DNA from: Eucommia ulmoides
Lineage: Eukaryota > Streptophyta > Magnoliopsida > Garryales > Eucommiaceae
NCBI GenBank assembly: GCA_016647705.1
Contig: CM028328.1
Location: 2,166,501-2,230,500, forward strand
DNA length: 64,000 nucleotides
Direction of reading: 5' to 3'
Shown: positions 46,743 to 57,750 of the stretch, one piece after another
Numbering within the stretch: position 1 is the stretch's first letter
Layout: every line of letters begins with the position of its first letter
Notes under the pieces: model-generated
Told to the model about the DNA's origin: nothing
Seen by the model: only the letters and a program-made list of their open reading frames with translations
The model's database searches: none
Made by a program: the position numbers and the translations under genes

Positions 46743-49665
46743 TGTAAGACCTCAATCGTAGCGTGTACGTTATTTTAGTTGCATTTTAGAGTAATTGGAA
46801 AAAAAAAAAAATCGGGGGAATTTGAGTCAATTAAAAATTCAAATTAAAAAGTTTAGGGGTTAAATTGAAAATTTAGGAAAAATATTTTATCCAAAATTAG
46901 CATTTAACTTTTTAAATTGAAACTTAAAAGGGGTGAAATTTTAATTTTTAGAACTTTCAAAGAAGTTGATATTGGACTAAAAAAAGAGGATTTTAAGAAT
47001 TAGGGGGGAGAAAGAGTAATTAAACAAAAAGCTTTATTTTAATATATATATATATATATATATATAAACCCATTTAGTGCGTGTGTGCTGTGTGCCAGGG
47101 AGATCCGCCGGAGGTAGAGAAGAATCGGGAAGTGGGAGACGTGGCATTTGTAGATCAACTCTTCAGCCCACTTGATACATGCATTACTCAATCTAAATGG
47201 AGGAAACAAGAAGCACGAAAAGAGAGAAACAGAGAGAGAGCAGGGTTGGACAGCCGGTGTTCATCGCCGGCGGTGGGTTAGTGAGAGAGAGAGCTCGCCG
47301 GCGACGAAAACTCAAAACAGAAAATAGAAATGCAGCGTGGGTAGGTGTTCGTGTTCTTCGTATGGGTATGTGTCATCATCAAATTTCAGAGAGAGAGAGA
47401 AAGTCGATCGCTCTGGTAGGTGTGGGATCGCCGTTCGTTCGGTGGTGCGTAATCATCGCCGTCGTTCCATAAAGTGTGTGTACGTGTTTTGTGTGGTTTG
47501 TTCAGCATCTCCGGTGTGTGATTGTTCGGTTAGATAGGTGTGTCGGTGTGGTCGCCGTCGTCGCCGGAATGGAGAGAAGAGAGAGAGAGAGTGTCGTCGG
47601 CCGGTGGACGTCGTCGATTTCGTGGGTTGTTGTACTCAGATGGTGGACGTATGGGTGCGGGTGTTCTTTAGTGATGACGGTGTGGGTGTGTTCCTCCGGT
47701 GGTATGTGTGTCGGTCGTGTGGGTGTGCGTATGGGTGTCGCCGGTGGGCATGGGCCGACGATAATCGTGGGGCTATGATCGGAGGTGTGGCATCGCCGGC
47801 ATGTGTTTTGTCAGGTATGTGTGTGTTGCTGCTGCGATGTGTGTGTGTGTGTGTGTGCAAAACGGTGCAGGGTGGCCGACGAACGGTGGCAGGAGGAGTG
47901 AGAGAGTTCGTCAGTGGAACGGAATCAGACGCAGGGAACAGGCGCGAAAAAGAAAAGAAAAAAAAAATGAAGAAAAAAAAAAAAGAAAAAAAATTGCACA
48001 AATCACCCACTGGAAATCAAAAACCCATCTCGTGGTCGCCAAACGATTCGGAAACAGAGGAAATTTCAATCGATTATTAATTTTCATTAAATTAAATTTT
48101 ATTTAGCGTTACAAATCTTAAAATCGTAATAATTTCGTAACGATTAATTAATTTTAATTACGTGGTACATAAAATAGTAACAATTCGGAATATAGGGTCT
48201 GCATTGCATGATTCAGATGTTTTAGATAAGATATTAATTTAAGATTTGTCACTATTAGGCTCACAGGCACTGATGTCCCGATAGAATGTGGTCAATGAAG
48301 GTTTTGGAGAGCGGTTAACGAGGTGAGTGTACTGTCTTTTTGCCAAACTATTTTTATATATATATGTATGATGAAATATTGGTTTACTTAAACTATACAA
48401 TTTTATAAATTATATGGATCAAGCAGGTATTTGGGTGAGTTGGTAAAATGAATTTTCGGGATATTGTGTTGGTTTCTAAAAGAGAGTGGAAAGTAACTGG
48501 TTTTCTAAGAATGTTTGGTTTTCTAAAAACTAAGGTGGGAGAAATGGTTCTTATTAAAATCGGTGGTACAAAGGTAGAAAAATGGGTTTTACTAAAATTG
48601 GTGGTACTTTTAAAAATGAGAGTGGAAAAACGTGATTTTGTAAATTCTCCCTGAAAGGGGTGTGGCTTATATTCTCCCCAAAAGAGGTGTGGATTTTTTA
48701 TGATATGGAGTGAAAATATATTTTTTCCCATCAAGGATGTGGATTTTTAACTATACTGATGATTTTGACAATGCTATAGTTGTTCTCCCCGCAAAGGGTG
48801 TGATTTCTCCCCGAAAGGGGTGTGGATTTTATTTCTCCCCGAAAGGGGTGTGGATTTTATTTCTCCCCGTAAGGGGTGTGGATTCTTCCCATGGGATGTG
48901 AATAGTTCTCCTCATAAGGGATGTGGATAGTTCTCCTCGTAAGGGATGTGGATAGTTCTCCTCGTAAGGGGTGTGGATTATATTTCTCCCCAAAAAGGGG
49001 TGTGGATATTTCGTAGGAAGGCATTCCTACAGATGTTACGGTACCGTTGCAACTCCCGATCGTGAGGTTAAAACGATCACTATGGTTAGCCAGTGTGTGT
49101 TGGGGTGGAGTGGTGTTTGAGATATGATGTTTTACTTATATTGGGTAATTTATTATTTATTATGGTGATTAGTATTATTTTACTAGATGGGTTGAAATGG
49201 AACTTATATTTATTGCTTTATTTTCACTGCTTATATTATGGAGAATTTTACTAGTTACGTGTTGTTTCTATACTCATGCTTGATCCATTTAAATGTTGTA
49301 GAATGAATTATTATTTTTAAAAAAATATTTTTACTAAGAAGGCAGTACACTCGCAGGTAAAATAGCTAGAAGTCGGTCGGTCCTCTACTAGCGCTAGATA
49401 GAGTTATGCGGGTCACACAAATGAGTCATTTGAGAAAAAATTTGGAGACGAGATATCAGAAATGGAATCTAAGTAAGGTTTAGGGGATTTGTTTGATTGT
49501 ATTTATATTCAGGACGGTGTATCCCTGTCAGATAGGACTATTATATGTGTTGTATAGTTTTACAATTTTTGTTATCGACGTATTGAGGTTGGCCAGTCAG
49601 TTGGGCGGTGTCATGTCTATGTCACGCCGGCCCCACATGACGGGTGTCCGGGGTGGGGTGTGATA
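46743..49665 (+). mobile_element. Solo LTR (Tekay/Del-like), copy 2, inside pol
   Basis: Bounded by a perfect 5-bp duplication, ccgta at 46738-46742 and 49666-49670. The insert begins TGTAAGACCTC and ends GGGGTGTGATA, homologous to 27594-30277 in the opposite orientation. Removing it with one ccgta restores the pol frame. Contents: TA microsatellite near 47042-47064, GT- and GA-rich transcribed-leader-like sequence (47080-47990), and a hairpin minisatellite (48650-49010). Open frames at 47197-48106 are low-complexity and are not genes. Confidence 0.9.
48650..49010. repeat. Minisatellite with CCCC-GAAA-GGGG hairpin units
   Basis: About 10 units of roughly 28-35 bp follow the form ttctccccgaaaggggtgtg plus gattttat. 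Variants read ctcgtaaggg or ctcataaggg. The core is an inverted repeat around GAAA or GTAA. It lies in the solo LTR at the position of the hairpin repeat of copy 1. Confidence 0.85.
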
Positions 49666-50850
49666 CCGTATGCTTCCCCTATCACCAGAAAATGAAATTC
49701 CCCACGGATTCCGGGGTAGGAGAAGTTCAGGGAAACCAGGAAATCGCACGGTCCTGTGCAAGAAGGGCCTTGGAGAAAAAATAGCAATTACAATCGGGGC
49801 CCGAGCTGTCAACCTTTCGTTTGAATGAGGAGCTTGTGGTCCTGGGTTAAGGGGTGGAGCTGGTTCCGATCGACGATCTACGTGATGATGAGCCCGTCCC
49901 CCGACCCCACGAAGATCTGATTGACGTCCCAATTCATCCAACTATTGTAGAGAGAACGGTGAGGGTCGGAGCTCGACTGAGCCTGGAAGAGCGGGTTGAC
50001 CTCACCGAACTGTTAGCAAAAAACTACGACGTGTTTGCCTAGTCTCACAACGAGTTTCCCGGTATCGATCCAAGTATTGCCGTGCACCGGCTGTACACCG
50101 ACGCCCACCACCCCCTGTCTAGCATAAGAGAAGAAAATTCCACCCAGAACGATAGAAAATAATTAAAGAGAAAATGGATAACCTCGTCAGGTCGAACGTT
50201 GTTGAAGAGGTAAAGTTCCCGGACTGGCTCGCGAACGTCGTGTTGGCCCCCAAAGCTGGCAATAAATGGCAACTTTGGGTCGATTTTAAAGATTTGAACA
50301 AGGCCTGCCCGAAAGACTTCTTTCCACTCCAGAGGATCAACATCGTGATCGACGCGATGGCAGGGCACGAGCGACTTAGCTTCCTCGATGCTTACGCTGG
50401 TTACAACCAAATCCCCATGTATCTTCCGGACAAGAGTAAGACCTCTTTCATTACCGACTGAGGTGCTTACTGCTACAAAGTCATGCCCTTTGGCCTCTGC
50501 AATGCCGGAGCCACTTATCAGAGGCTTGTCAATAAAAAGTTTAAGGAGGAAATAGGAAGCACGATGGAGGTATACATTGACGACATGCTCGTGAAGAGCG
50601 TCTGGGCCCAGGACCACCTCGCCCACCTCCAAGCCTATTTTGACAAACTCCGAGCTCATTGCATGAGGCTGAATCCAAACAAGTGTATTTTCGGCGTGTC
50701 CGTTGGTAAATTCCTAGGGTTTATGGTATCCCAACGTGGCATCGACGCCAACCCCGACCAGATCAGCGTAGTGCTCGGTATGGCGCCTCCTCGAAATAAG
50801 AAGGAGGTCCAAATGCTAACAGGTCGGCTGGCCGCCCTAAATTAGTTCAT
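49666..50850 (+). pseudogene. RT: Reverse transcriptase of the FLA-disrupting element
   Basis: The linker (PIDDLRDDEPVPRPHEDL, LTELLAKNYDVFA, then TAG for an expected Trp at 50040) leads to RT in another frame after a 1-base slip in a C-run near 50110. RT motifs are FPDWLANVVLAPKAG, WVDFKDLNKACPKDFFP, YAGYNQIPMYLPDKSKTSF, FGLCNAGATYQRLVN, VYIDDMLVKS (catalytic YIDD) and FGVSVGKFLGFMVSQRGI. TGA at 50459 replaces the Arg codon kept in the inner element. Confidence 0.93.
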
Positions 50851-50857
50851 CTCCAGA

Positions 50858-51890
50858 TTGTCCAAAAAATGCCTCCCATTTTTCAAAATTCTACGGGAGA
50901 ACAAGGCATTCGAATGGAACAACAAGTGTGACCGCGCCTTCGTAGAGCTAAAAAGATACATGTCGTCGGCTCCTCTGCTAATTACGCCCCAAAAGGGCGA
51001 TGACCTGCTCCTCTACGTAGCAGCCTCTCCAACGGCTGTTAGCGTCGCCCTGGTCCGGGAGGACACCGGTGTCCAGAGCCCGGTCTACTACTCCAGTCGC
51101 GTCCTGATTGACACAGAAACTAGGTACACGAAGTTCGAAAAGTTGGCCTATGCCCTGTTAATCGCCTCCAGGAAATTACGCCAATATTTCGAAGCCCACA
51201 CGATTGTGGTTTTAACAGACCAGCCATTAAGGCAAATCCTCCATTCACCTTACTTATCCGGGAGATTGATGAAGTATAGCCTAGAGTTAGGTTAGTTCTA
51301 CATCGAATATCGCCCCAGGACAACAATCAAGGGATAGGTCCTCATCGACTTCATAGCCGAGCTGAGTTTTCCTGCGGAAGAACCCGTCATCGACCTGGGT
51401 CATCCCCTACAAGCCCCTGGAAGTCCGAGAAAGACCGGCATCTTGAGCGAGCTAGCGAAGCACCAGGATGACCTCGGGCCCGACTCGTGGCAACTGTTCA
51501 CCGACGGATCTTCTAATCAGAACGGCTCAGGGGCCGACATTGTCCTGGTAGCCCCAGATAAAGAAGAGATCAAGTACGCTCTCAGGCTCGGATTTCGAGC
51601 TACCAACAACGCAGTCGAGTACGAGGTATTGTTGGCTGGGCTTCGTTTAGCCCAGCCTTTTAATGTAAGATCCTTCTTGGTAATGTGCGATTCCCAGCTC
51701 ATAGTCAACCAGGTCAACGATGATTACCTCGCAAAGGACCCAAGCATGGTAGCCTACCTGAAGAAGGTTAAGGACCTGTCAAAGCTCTTTGAGAGGGTTA
51801 GAGTCACGCACATACCTTGAGAAGAGAACAGGCACGCAAACGCTCTTGCTAATCTGGCATCGACCGTTGAGTACACGCTCAAGAGAATGG
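50858..51890 (+). pseudogene. Double RNase H region of the FLA-disrupting element
   Basis: The first, gypsy-type RNase H (50940-51300) has YVAAS at the place of the usual D-containing motif, so it is probably a catalytically dead connector. The second RNase H (about 51480-51870) keeps LFTDGSSNQNGSGADIVLV, EYEVLLAGLRL, CDSQLIVNQVN and EENRHANAL, with all acidic residues apparently present. Stops at 51293 (Gln), 51335 (Gln) and 51818 (Trp) interrupt the frame. Confidence 0.88.
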
Positions 51891-51939
51891 TCCCTGTCGA
51901 ATTTCTCGCCGAGCCGAGCACTGCTTCCTCGGACAAGCC

Positions 51940-53220
51940 CGCAATCATATGTGCCCCGAATTCAGGACTGACCTGGATGGATCCCATAATGAGCTATCTC
52001 GCAGACGGGACATTGTCTAGCGATCATGCCCACTCTCGAAGGATAAGGTACCAGGCAGCGCAGTACACGCTCATTGACGATGTTCTTTACTGTAAATCCT
52101 TCTCCGGTCCGTATTCGCGATGTCTCTGACCCGAAGAGGCTGAGTATGTTATGAGGGAAGTCCACGAGGGAGTGTGCGAAAATCACTCGGGGGGCAGGTC
52201 CTTAGTCCGGAAGCTGCTCCTAAATAGGTATTACTGGCCTAAAATGCTGGAGGACGCGGAGGAGTTCGTGAAAAGATGTGATAAGTGCCAGCGGTTTGCC
52301 GCGCACCCACACGCCCCTCCAAACGAGCTCGTCCCAATGTCCAGCCCGTGGCCATTCGCCCAGTAGGGTATCGACCTCTTCGGCCCCTTTTCCCTAAGGT
52401 CCGACCAGAGAAAATTTCTCGTCATCGCTATTGACTACTTCACAAAGTGGGTTGAGGCCGAACCACTGGTGACGATAACCAAGCAACAGATTCGAGACTT
52501 TGTGTGGAAGTGCATGATTTGCATGTTTGGAATACCAAGGGTCATCGTCTCAGACAATGGAAAACAGTTCGACAATGACCTGTTCGCTGAGCTATGCGCC
52601 GGGCTCGGGATCAAAACAAAATTATCCTCCTCCGGCCACCCTCAGGCAAACGGACAGGTCGAAGTCACAAACCGGACCATCTTGCAGAATTTAAAGACTA
52701 GACTGGATAAATTAAAGGGGTTATGGGTGGAGGACTTGCATCCCGTGATGTGGGCTTATCACACAACAGCCCGCACTCCTATCGGCGAGACACCTTTCAC
52801 GATGACATTTGGTTCTGAGGCCGTGATCCCCGTAGAGGTCAGAATGTCGTCTCCCCGTACCGCCCACCCGTTTATCCCAGCTAAGAACGAAGTGGGTCTG
52901 GCTCTAAGCCTCGACCTCCTCGAAAAAAGAAGAGAACGAGCCCGAGTCTATCAGGCTGTCTACCAACAGAGGACGGCCTGATACTACAATCGCCATGTCC
53001 GTCCTAACTCGTTTGACGTAGGAGACCTTGTCCTACGGAAGGTCACTCTAGCGAAGAAGGAACAAAACGTCGGAAAACTAGCACCCACCTAGGAGGGTCC
53101 GTACCGTGTCGTTGGCGTAGCCCGGCCGGGCACGTATAACTTGGAAACGGAAGAAGGGGTGCCACTTAGGCACCCCTGGAATGTTGAACACCTCAAACGC
53201 TACTACAAAACCATCTCTTA
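51940..53220 (+). pseudogene. int: Integrase of the FLA-disrupting element
   Basis: The HHCC domain (VHEGVCENHSGG ... CDKCQRF) ends near 52295. The core runs from WPFAQ (then TAG for Trp at 52364) through GIDLFGPF and IDYFTKWVEAEP (first Asp), VIVSDNGKQFDND (second Asp) and GHPQANGQVEVTNRTI (catalytic Glu). The C-terminal domain reads FDVGDLVLRKVT, EGPYRVVGVARPGTYNLE and HPWNVEHLKRYYKT, stopping at 53218-53220. Stops: 52127, 52364, 52979, 53090. It is full length, unlike that of the inner element. Confidence 0.93.
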
Positions 53221-54195
53221 ACAACTACACAACTTGCCCAACACTTTGTATTTTGATCTTGCGCGAATTGTATTGCAAAAGATTATGCTAAATGAAAAGA
53301 AAGCGTTTTCGATTCAATGAATTACTTTTTTTTCATGAAATACTCTACTCGCGGATCGAACCCTAAAGAAGATACGTGAGCTCGAACAGACCGAGCTCGA
53401 CAGATCGTCTGGGGGGCCAAAATCCCAAACAAAGTTCTAGGGAGGGAAGGAGCAGCCCTCTGGGTACCGAGAGGCCAGGGTAAGCCCTCCCAAGTCCCTT
53501 CTCCCTTTAAGGCGAAACCAGACTAGGTCTCAGCTAGGAGAAGATCGACGCGCCCAAAACCGGGTTGGTCTCTCGTCTGGGGGACAAGGTCAAAAGCCAC
53601 AACCAAGAGAAGATCGGTGAGCTCGGACAGGGCGAGCTCGACAGATCGTCTGAGGGGCAAAGTACAAATCGACATAGCGTATCTTTAACTCCTCGCCCGG
53701 TAAGGCAGCGTGGAAGCCCGGAAGGGACATGCTACTTTACCTATCTGGAGGGGCAAGGTATCGGACTATGGAATGTTCGATAGTCCAAGGGACGAAAATT
53801 GACCGGGCACAGAACAGTTCATTCAGGTCGTCTCGCCTGAGTCCCTTTAGCCCAAGTAACTGAAGGGTTTTAACTAGTCGACCACCACAGCTCGTTGAGC
53901 ACGAGCTCTGCTAATCGACTGGGGGGCAAGGGCCGAGAGGAATGCCGGGCACAGGAACCGCTCCTAAGCTCGGCAAATATTAGCCACTTGTGAAAATTAA
54001 AATTTCTTTTTCGAAAACATCAACATTCGGCAAGCACAATGGACACAGGAAAAAAAAAAAGGTCAAAAATATATTATATTCAGATCGTTCGTCAAAGCTA
54101 CAAAAAGAGCGTGACTGCTACACGTAAGGTACAAGCCCGCTATTTACTGGGCCGCACAAAAAGAAAAAAAAATAATAATAATAAAAAAAAACTAG
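53221..54195 (+). other. 3' UTR of the FLA-disrupting element, PPT-like repeats
   Basis: Non-coding. The phrase gagctcgacagatcgtctgg with ggggcaa recurs in diverged form near 53390, 53635 and 53905, resembling repeated polypurine tracts. This may be the seed of a tandem array like the one at 9300-11520. A-rich runs lie near 54047-54190. Confidence 0.6.
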
Positions 54196-56588
54196 TTAGA
54201 CCGGTCTGGCTGGTTGGTCGGTTGCGGTCTCGTCTGTCGTGCCCTCCTCTTGGCTTCGAGACGATCGTCTCGCTTCAGAGGCAGAGGCCGTTGGCGTATC
54301 GCCCGGCACAATATTCTGCAATGCCTTGGCCTCAACAATGTCTTCGCTTGTCAGCTAGATTGTCAATCTTGAAGAATCAACCTCGGAGAACTGTTGGCGC
54401 AGGAAATTGATCGCCCTCTTGAAGCCCAGGCCGATCACACTGACGGCGATATGATCCCTGAGCCTGGTGAACTCCTCGCTTTCCTTGTATTAGGCAATAG
54501 AATCAGCCCAGATCTTCTTGAACTCGGCCGCGTGGTCCCTACAGATTTCGTTCAGCTTTGCTTTGGCCACGTGCTCAACTCGCCAGGACTCCTCGACATT
54601 CTCCTCGGCCGCCGCCTTCTCTGATTGAAGCCTCTGGTTTTCGCCAGTCACCTGGTCCAACTCCTTCTTGAGGTCCTCCATTATCTCGATGTCCTTCTCC
54701 CTAGCCTGGGTAAGCCCCTCGAGTGTTTGGGTGGCCTGGTGTAGGCGGGCACCGATCACTAGGGCGGCAAAGACAGATTGCACATTCGACGACGATGACG
54801 GTTTTTTTTTAAAAAAAAAAAAAAACGTGAAGTATTCACCAAGTTCTAAAAGTCGACTGGGGAGGAAAACTTACCGAGAGCGTGTGCCAATTCAAGTTGA
54901 CGTAGAGCTTGGCATCCGTCTTGTCCGCGAACCTCCTTCTATCCGTCAGGGGCACTATTTTCATCACGAACTGAGTAAGCACGGAGCCGTTTTGAGTCGC
55001 CGATTGGTTAAGCCGAAGACCGGTATGGATCATCAGCTCTGGTCCTCCCTCACCCTCGTGTTGCTGCTCCTCATCCGGGCCCGAGGTGGAGGCTCGGCTC
55101 TTTTTAGGGCGACCAAACGGGGCATCGGATGTCCCCACTTTCCTCTTCCTCTTGTCTTTCCTTGCGAGCGAGGCGGGGTCATCCTCTATGATCTCTATAT
55201 GGGTGGCACTCGCGGCCACTAGGGTGTCAGCCCTGCTGGGCGTGGGGATAGGCCGGGACTGGCTTACTGGCCTTATCTCCTCTGCCCCCTTCCCAGTCGG
55301 TGTACCCCCGGGGGCCTGTCGGGACTCCACATTTTCCTTTGCCATTTGGGCTAGCGCAACCAGGTCTATCACTAAAAAATGAGACAAATAGACCAATCAG
55401 CTCAAAGAATAGTAAGTAAAGAATAACAGCGGGAACGGGCTCAGAGCACTTACCGTTTTTTTATTCCAGCTTTAGGGACAGCGCTAGCAGGGTTGGATTG
55501 CTCCAAAAATATAGGTCGTAAAGACACGACGAGAGCAGGGAAACGACGTTCATGAACGGCGTCCTGAGGATCATCTTCTTCTCCTATAAGATGTTCGCGT
55601 TGGGCTTCCACTTCCTGGTCACTAAAAAAGAGCAAACAAGAAGCTTGTCAGAACAAGAACTGGGGTACGAGGAGCGAGAACCGAGCTGTAAAAGACTTAC
55701 CCATATCTCCCCAGTGCCTCTAGACCGGAAAATCGAACAAAGGCTTCTCGTCGGACTCCTAACTAGTACCTCCCAAGAAGAAGAACCCCGACTTCCATTC
55801 TTTAATGGACTCGGGGTAGCCCTTGAAGAACTTCTGCCGGGCTGATATGTAAAATAGCCCTTTCCGTCGGGCATGGCCTTCGCCAGGAACAGAGTGTAGA
55901 ACAGATCGAGGGACAACTTCACCCCCTCGGCCAAGCAAATAATGTGGAACGACACGATGAGGCGGATGCTATTGGGAAAGAATTGTGACGAACACAGTCC
56001 TAAATCCCAACAAACCTCCCTCACCTAGGGGTGGATGGGAAATCGCAGTCTGGCCTGCAGCTGCTGGTTGTAGACTGCGATAAATTCCTCGAGTGGGTCG
56101 TATGCTCGGTCGTCCGGTTGTGCTGCTCGGAGCACTACCGAGCGCGGCATCGCGTACTTGTTGTGGAGTCTGTAAACCGCTTTCTCTGAGAGCTCAGATT
56201 CTAGCTCCCAGACCGGAGCGCCCCGAGGGACTGTGCAAGCTGACCGCTGCGAAGTTGAGCTTGATTGTGGAGGGCGCCCCGATGTTGACGGCCTGGCAGC
56301 AAAGCCGCCGGGGGAGCCCGCCACCTGACATGTCCTACGGGAGCCACGGGAAAGGCCAGCCGCAGGGAGTACCCATGCGCCGGTCTCACCCTGAGACTCC
56401 TCGGACGAGGTCGTCCACTCAACAGCGGGTTCCTGCCCGCCCTTCGATCAGGAGGCCGGTGGGACTGAAGGATCCGACTCTGTCACAGAGGAGCTGAGCT
56501 CCATCTGGACGCCAGAGGAGTACGCGGAGATCACGTCTATCAAGGACCCGCTACTCCCCGACCAGCCGGCCTCAAACTCAGAAGACAT
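54196..56588 (-). pseudogene. Antisense extra ORF of the FLA-disrupting element, transposase_28 (PF04195)-like, multi-exon
   Basis: Opposite to gag-pol. The start is MSSEFEAGWSGSSG at 56588, with a TATA box 121 bp before it. Exon 1 keeps one frame to about 55850 except for TGA at 56448 and TAG at 56025. It contains DPLEEFIAVYNQQLQARLRF, FFPNSIRLIVSFHIICLAEG and LDLFYTLFLAKAMPDGKGYF, colinear with the inner element's antisense ORF. After a frameshift it reads KFFKGYPESIKEWKSGFFF. Later parts: a basic RKDKRKRKVG...GRPKKSRAS (about 55110-55170), a coiled coil (ENQRLQSEKAAAEEN, about 54600), and a C-terminus ending ...TDQPARPV at 54196. Stops near 54490 and 54350 replace Gln codons (CAA, CAG). 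Function unknown; a regulator or structural protein of the element is possible. Confidence 0.78.
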
Positions 56589-56703
56589 GAAGAAATTGAA
56601 AAGATGAGAAAGAAAGACAAGGATAGGAGGAGTACCGTGCTCCGGAGGTTGGTGAGAGCTTTCGCAAAAAATTGGTAAGGAAATTTGAAGAGTGGATCGC
56701 CTA

Positions 56704-56709
56704 TTTATA
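56704..56709 (-). promoter_or_regulatory. TATA box of the antisense gene, FLA-disrupting element
   Basis: The minus strand reads CCCTATAAATAGG with TATAAA at 56709-56704, 121 bp before the ATG at 56588. It corresponds to the TATA box at 11686 in the other element. Confidence 0.65.
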
Positions 56710-56991
56710 GGGTATCGGGATGTCCAAACATCGCGTTTCATTGTGCAGCTCACAGAACACCGATTCTCGCGCCACCGCCACGTGTCGAGCATCCAAACGG
56801 ACTAACAGTCCAGCTTTCTCGAGAAGTCAAAAGGCGCGTCTGGCACGTCGGTTCAGCTTCCAAGAGACACCAAGGGATCCCAATCGGACTACGTTATCCC
56901 GGTCCAACAGACCGCTCTGTCTTTCAACTAGGTGTCCGCTTCGCGAGAGCTGCCCGCTAAAACCTCAACGCCTCGTGTCCCACTTCCACGC

Positions 56992-57009
56992 AAAGGCTTG
57001 GGGGACAAC
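56992..57009 (+). other. Polypurine tract
   Basis: AAGGCTTGGGGGACAAC lies immediately before the 3' LTR, matching GGGACTTGGGGGGCAAC in the inner element. Confidence 0.75.
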
Positions 57010-57750
57010 TGATATGGGTAAAGTTGGACCCCTCTACGTGTCCGTCGGTAAAGCCGCGTCTGCCGTTGACTGACCTACGTACCAACCCGGTGAATAGGCA
57101 ACCCGCGTGAGCCCGGTGTGCCCAAACCGGCCTCCTCGGTTGTGGCCTGCCCGATCAACGCCCATCAGCCCGCTAAAGGTTGAAGTGTCTAGACCGATCT
57201 CCGTGGGTTGGCCGGCCTTATGTAACACCTCGGGAGGACGGTCACCAACCTCATCCTCAACAGTGATGGGCCCAAGGCCCATGGCTCTAATCCTCCATGT
57301 CATCCACGCGCTTGACTGCTTATCGATAATCCGAGCTTAAGGTCTTAATCTTACTTATGATAATAACTTTTTCGTCTATAAATAGGAGGCTTCTTCCACA
57401 CTTTACCACGACGAGAAAAACATTCTAGAGAGAGAAACTTTACCTCTGATCGGTCAGACAGGTCGAGGTAACAGTAACTCTCCGACCTATCTTTACCCCT
57501 GGATCCTTACTCTCACGTAGGAGGGGACACGCCGGGAAAAACTCGGCCGTCCTTTGTTCAGGTGACGATCAAGAGCTCAGCCCGGACAACAGCGGGAGCA
57601 AGGAAAGGAACCAAGACCCGCGTCTGGACTTAAGCCCGTTCGGCCCTCAGACCCGGCTGTAGCGTGGAAGCAATCGAGTTTAGTAACCTTTACCTCTGAT
57701 CCAAGAGTGCTTGGACCATATTGTTGGCCGACCAGTTCGTGACACCAACA
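57010..57750 (+). repeat. 3' LTR of the FLA-disrupting element
   Basis: This is a 741-bp copy of 43627-44367 with a TATA box at about 57376-57386. Its outer end joins FLA codons at 57751. On the minus strand the FLA frame runs into it for about 20 codons before a stop at 57690. Confidence 0.95.

Larger units (their letters stand above)
43627..57750 (+). mobile_element. Tat-lineage Ty3/gypsy retrotransposon inside the FLA gene, 14.1 kb
   Basis: LTRs 43627-44367 and 57010-57750 are each 741 bp, both beginning TGATATGGGTAAA and ending CCAACA/CTAACA. The flanking 5-mers gtctt and atctc fit a target duplication with two transitions and are confirmed by the restored FLA frame. Order: LTR, PBS, gag, protease (interrupted by a solo LTR 46743-49665), RT, double RNase H, integrase, long 3' UTR with an antisense gene, polypurine tract, LTR. 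Hand count: about 62 of 741 LTR positions differ, some 53 of them transitions. At least a dozen stops make it non-functional. Confidence 0.95.

Noticed and set aside
47197..48106. Several overlapping ORFs inside the solo LTR
   Set aside because: They follow GT-, GA- and GAAA-rich low-complexity sequence and are open in several frames at once.
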